This document shows, piece after piece, positions 6,717 to 8,105 of a stretch of 8,105 nucleotides of DNA; positions within the stretch are counted from its first letter, which is position 1, and each line of letters begins with the position of its first letter. Under the pieces are notes generated by a model. The model was given only the letters and a program-made list of their open reading frames with translations. It did not search any database and was not told the origin of the DNA. Made by a program: the position numbers and the translations under genes. The stretch comes from an uncultured Eubacterium sp. (GTDB taxonomy: Bacteria > Bacillota > Clostridia > Lachnospirales > Lachnospiraceae), in contig CAJTSV010000053.1 in NCBI GenBank assembly GCA_910579075.1, positions 14,541 through 22,645 on the forward strand, read 5' to 3'.

Positions 6717-7063
6717 TCACCATGGAGAAACAAGAAAAAGTTGTTCATCTTAAATGATTCCTGAAACAGTTTAAATGTTGCGCTTTATGTGCATTTTTCA
6801 TTTTCCTGAATTTGAACATGGCGAAAAGAATGCGCACCTTTTAAAATGGCTTCAGCTTATTTTGATAATATCATGAAGGAATTCTTGCAGCAGGCATTAA
6901 AATCCATCTCTGCTGTCTGTCAGAAGACCAGAATACAGGGCTAAAATATAGGATAATATGCACATGCAGCTAATACGCTGAGAATATTTGTCATACTCTG
7001 AACACATATTCCGAAACAGGACAGTCTTGCTGTGCATGTAAACTCAGAAAAACAAGAGTCTTA
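6717..7063. other. AT-rich non-coding stretch between the two TTGCGCAA groups
   Basis: About 350 bases with no supportable ORF on either strand and no recognisable riboswitch, T-box, tRNA or insertion-sequence end. It contains degenerate copies of the palindrome (TTGCGCTT at 6778-6785, ATGCGCAC at 6830-6837) and a small inverted repeat TGATA-A-TATCA (6863-6873). It could be a gene remnant, an unrecognised small RNA, or spacer DNA in an extended regulatory region. Confidence 0.4.
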
Positions 7064-7229
7064 TTGCGCACATTCGCGGTGATTTTGCAAAATATTGCGC
7101 AAACATATAAAATGCGCAAATTATGGTGTCAGCTTTTGCGCAATACCTGTTTTGGAAATCGCAGACAGATAAGCTGATAATAGTTGCGCAAATTTTTCCT
7201 TTGTGCTTATTGGGTTTTAATTTGCGCAA
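7064..7229. promoter_or_regulatory. Dense cluster of TTGCGCAA palindromes upstream of the aroB-like gene
   Basis: Six sites lie within 166 bases: TTGCGCAC 7064-7071, TTGCGCAA 7095-7102, ATGCGCAA 7112-7119, TTGCGCAA 7136-7143, 7184-7191 and 7222-7229. A related palindrome lacking the central CG, TTTTGCAAAA, is at 7083-7092. Centre spacings are 31, 17, 24, 48 and 38 bases, so they are not evenly phased. Flanks are A/T-rich, often extending the match to AATTTGCGCAAAT-like forms. I found no perfect copy elsewhere in the window. Such clustering upstream of a single gene is best explained as a multi-site operator for a homodimeric DNA-binding protein. I do not recognise the motif as belonging to a known regulator of this bacterial group. 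Confidence 0.65.
7152..7181 (+). promoter_or_regulatory. Candidate promoter of the aroB-like gene, embedded in the motif cluster
   Basis: TTGGAA (7152-7157, four of six consensus bases) and GATAAT (7176-7181, five of six) are 18 bases apart, predicting a transcript start near 7188. That point falls inside the TTGCGCAA site at 7184-7191, and another site ends nine bases upstream of the -35 box. A bound protein would block initiation. A second -10-like TTTAAT at 7216-7221 has no good -35. Confidence 0.4.
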
Positions 7230-7333
7230 TGTGTTTCCGGACAGGCATGAAACTCTTGCTCCAGGAATCTTTTAATCTATCAATAAAAGTAACAAAAAAA
7301 GAATATAAACGAACAGAAAGGAATTCTGATTTT

Positions 7334-8105
7334 ATGAGCCAATTCCACGTAGAATTAAAACGAACCGTTGATGACAGTTATGACATTGAAACCGGATATT
7401 TTCTGGAAGACAGGCTGATATCTGATATCCGAAACGGCCTTGCCGGAAATATCCGCAGATTTGCAGTTATTACAGACAGCATTGTAAAAAGCCTTTATGC
7501 AGAAAAGCTTGTATCGCTGCTGCAGGAAGCCGGTTATGATGCGGAGCTGTTTTTCTTTGAAGCCGGCGAGAAAAACAAAACACGCCAGACCAAAGAGCAG
7601 ATTGAAGATGCCATGCTTGCAAAAGGATTCCGCAGGGACTGCTGTATTATTGCAGCCGGCGGCGGAGTCGTAACCGACCTGGCCGGATTTCTGGCAGGCA
7701 CATACGGGCGCGGCGTTCCGTTTATCAATTATGCAACAACGCTGCTTGCCGCAGCCGATGCCTCAGTCGGCGGAAAACAGCCGTAGATACGCCTCTGGCA
7801 ACCAACCTGATTGGAATATTTAACCAGCCGCGAAAAGTATACCTGGATATTGCTGCATGGAAAACACTTCCTCCGAGACAGGTTTCAAGCGGACTTGCAG
7901 AAACAATCAAGCACGCCTGTATTGCTGACCGTGATTTTTTTCATTATCTGGAAGCACATATAGACGATATCCGGGCCTTTGATAAAGAAGCCTGTGAGCA
8001 TATTGCCCAGACAAACTGCCGCATCAAATACCAGGTTGTCATGCAGGATGAACGGGAAAACGGCCTGCGGGAGATTTTAAACCTCGGGCATACCGTCGGC
8101 CGTGC
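7334..8105 (+). pseudogene. aroB: 3-dehydroquinate synthase-like gene, frameshifted and cut by the window end
   Basis: Sugar-phosphate cyclase family. Dehydroquinate synthase turns DAHP into 3-dehydroquinate, step two of the shikimate pathway, using NAD and a divalent metal. ATG 7334 follows AGAAAGGA by 11 bases. A TTG at 7184 would add 50 residues encoded by the operator cluster and is rejected. The first frame gives 150 residues with the NAD motif GGGVVTDLAG (109-118) and ADASVGGK (141-148), then stops at TAG 7784. From base 7777 the family sequence continues in the -1 frame to the window edge: TAVDTPLATNLIG, GLAETIKHAC with a metal-ligand Glu, and LNLGHTVGRA with a metal-ligand His. One A missing from the run at 7774-7777 explains the break exactly. 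Against classical DHQS, the expected second active-site lysine (PLGKN) is Thr here, and the second His of GHxxGH is Arg. A sequencing error, a true pseudogene or -1 slippage are all possible. Confidence 0.8.

Noticed and set aside
7064..7229. CRISPR-like repeat array
   Set aside because: The repeated unit is only 8 bp, spacing is irregular (17-48 bases centre to centre) and no cas gene is seen. It fits operator sites, not CRISPR repeats.
7044..7229. Minus-strand ORF of 61 codons within the palindrome cluster
   Set aside because: Its translation is a by-product of repeated TTGCGCAA sites. There is no ribosome binding site or recognisable protein character.
7184..7333. N-terminal extension of the aroB-like protein from a TTG at 7184
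   Set aside because: The added 50 residues are encoded by the palindrome cluster and AT-rich leader, have no ribosome binding site and do not resemble the family. ATG 7334 gives the normal N-terminus.
6488..7333. T-box or amino-acid riboswitch controlling aroB
   Set aside because: The conserved T-box antiterminator sequence and a leader terminator in front of 7334 were looked for and not seen.

Overview
The window looks like an ordinary chromosomal stretch of a mid-GC Gram-positive anaerobe, most likely a gut clostridium of the Lachnospiraceae type. This is inferred from strong AGGAGG-like ribosome binding sites, a secreted NlpC/P60 endopeptidase with Big_2 (bacterial Ig-like) domains, a siroheme nitrite/sulfite reductase, a two-domain PPK2 and a small Lachnospiraceae-looking protein. 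It comes from protein character, not from a database match. All real genes read on the + strand.

Layout. (1) Bases 3-977 are the C-terminal part of a siroheme/[4Fe-4S] nitrite or sulfite reductase, closed by a clear intrinsic terminator (983-1027). (2) A stand-alone LytTR DNA-binding protein (1097-1492) is followed 55 bases later by a complete nicotinate phosphoribosyltransferase, pncB (1548-2996). (3) A hairpin without a U-tract separates pncB from a secreted Big_2 + NlpC/P60 cell-wall hydrolase (3062-4567). (4) A 61-residue conserved-looking small protein (4646-4831) has a strong ribosome binding site and a 17-bp-stem terminator. (5) A two-domain class II PPK2, a polyphosphate:AMP/NMP phosphotransferase (5015-6487), has its own candidate promoter and an inverted repeat upstream. 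(6) About 850 bases without a gene (6488-7333) contain an unusual cluster of the 8-bp palindrome TTGCGCAA: six perfect and several near copies. (7) A 3-dehydroquinate synthase-like (aroB family) gene begins at 7334. It is broken by a one-base frameshift in an A-run at about 7774-7777 and runs off the window end.

Most of the window is housekeeping: NAD salvage, nucleotide/polyphosphate metabolism, wall remodelling and sulfur or nitrogen reduction. The part that conventional annotation does not explain is 6677-7334. There the TTGCGCAA array surrounds a candidate promoter for the aroB-like gene. That gene also departs from classical dehydroquinate synthase at two expected active-site positions and carries the frameshift. 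Together these suggest a tightly regulated, divergent sugar-phosphate cyclase locus, possibly decaying or possibly mis-assembled.
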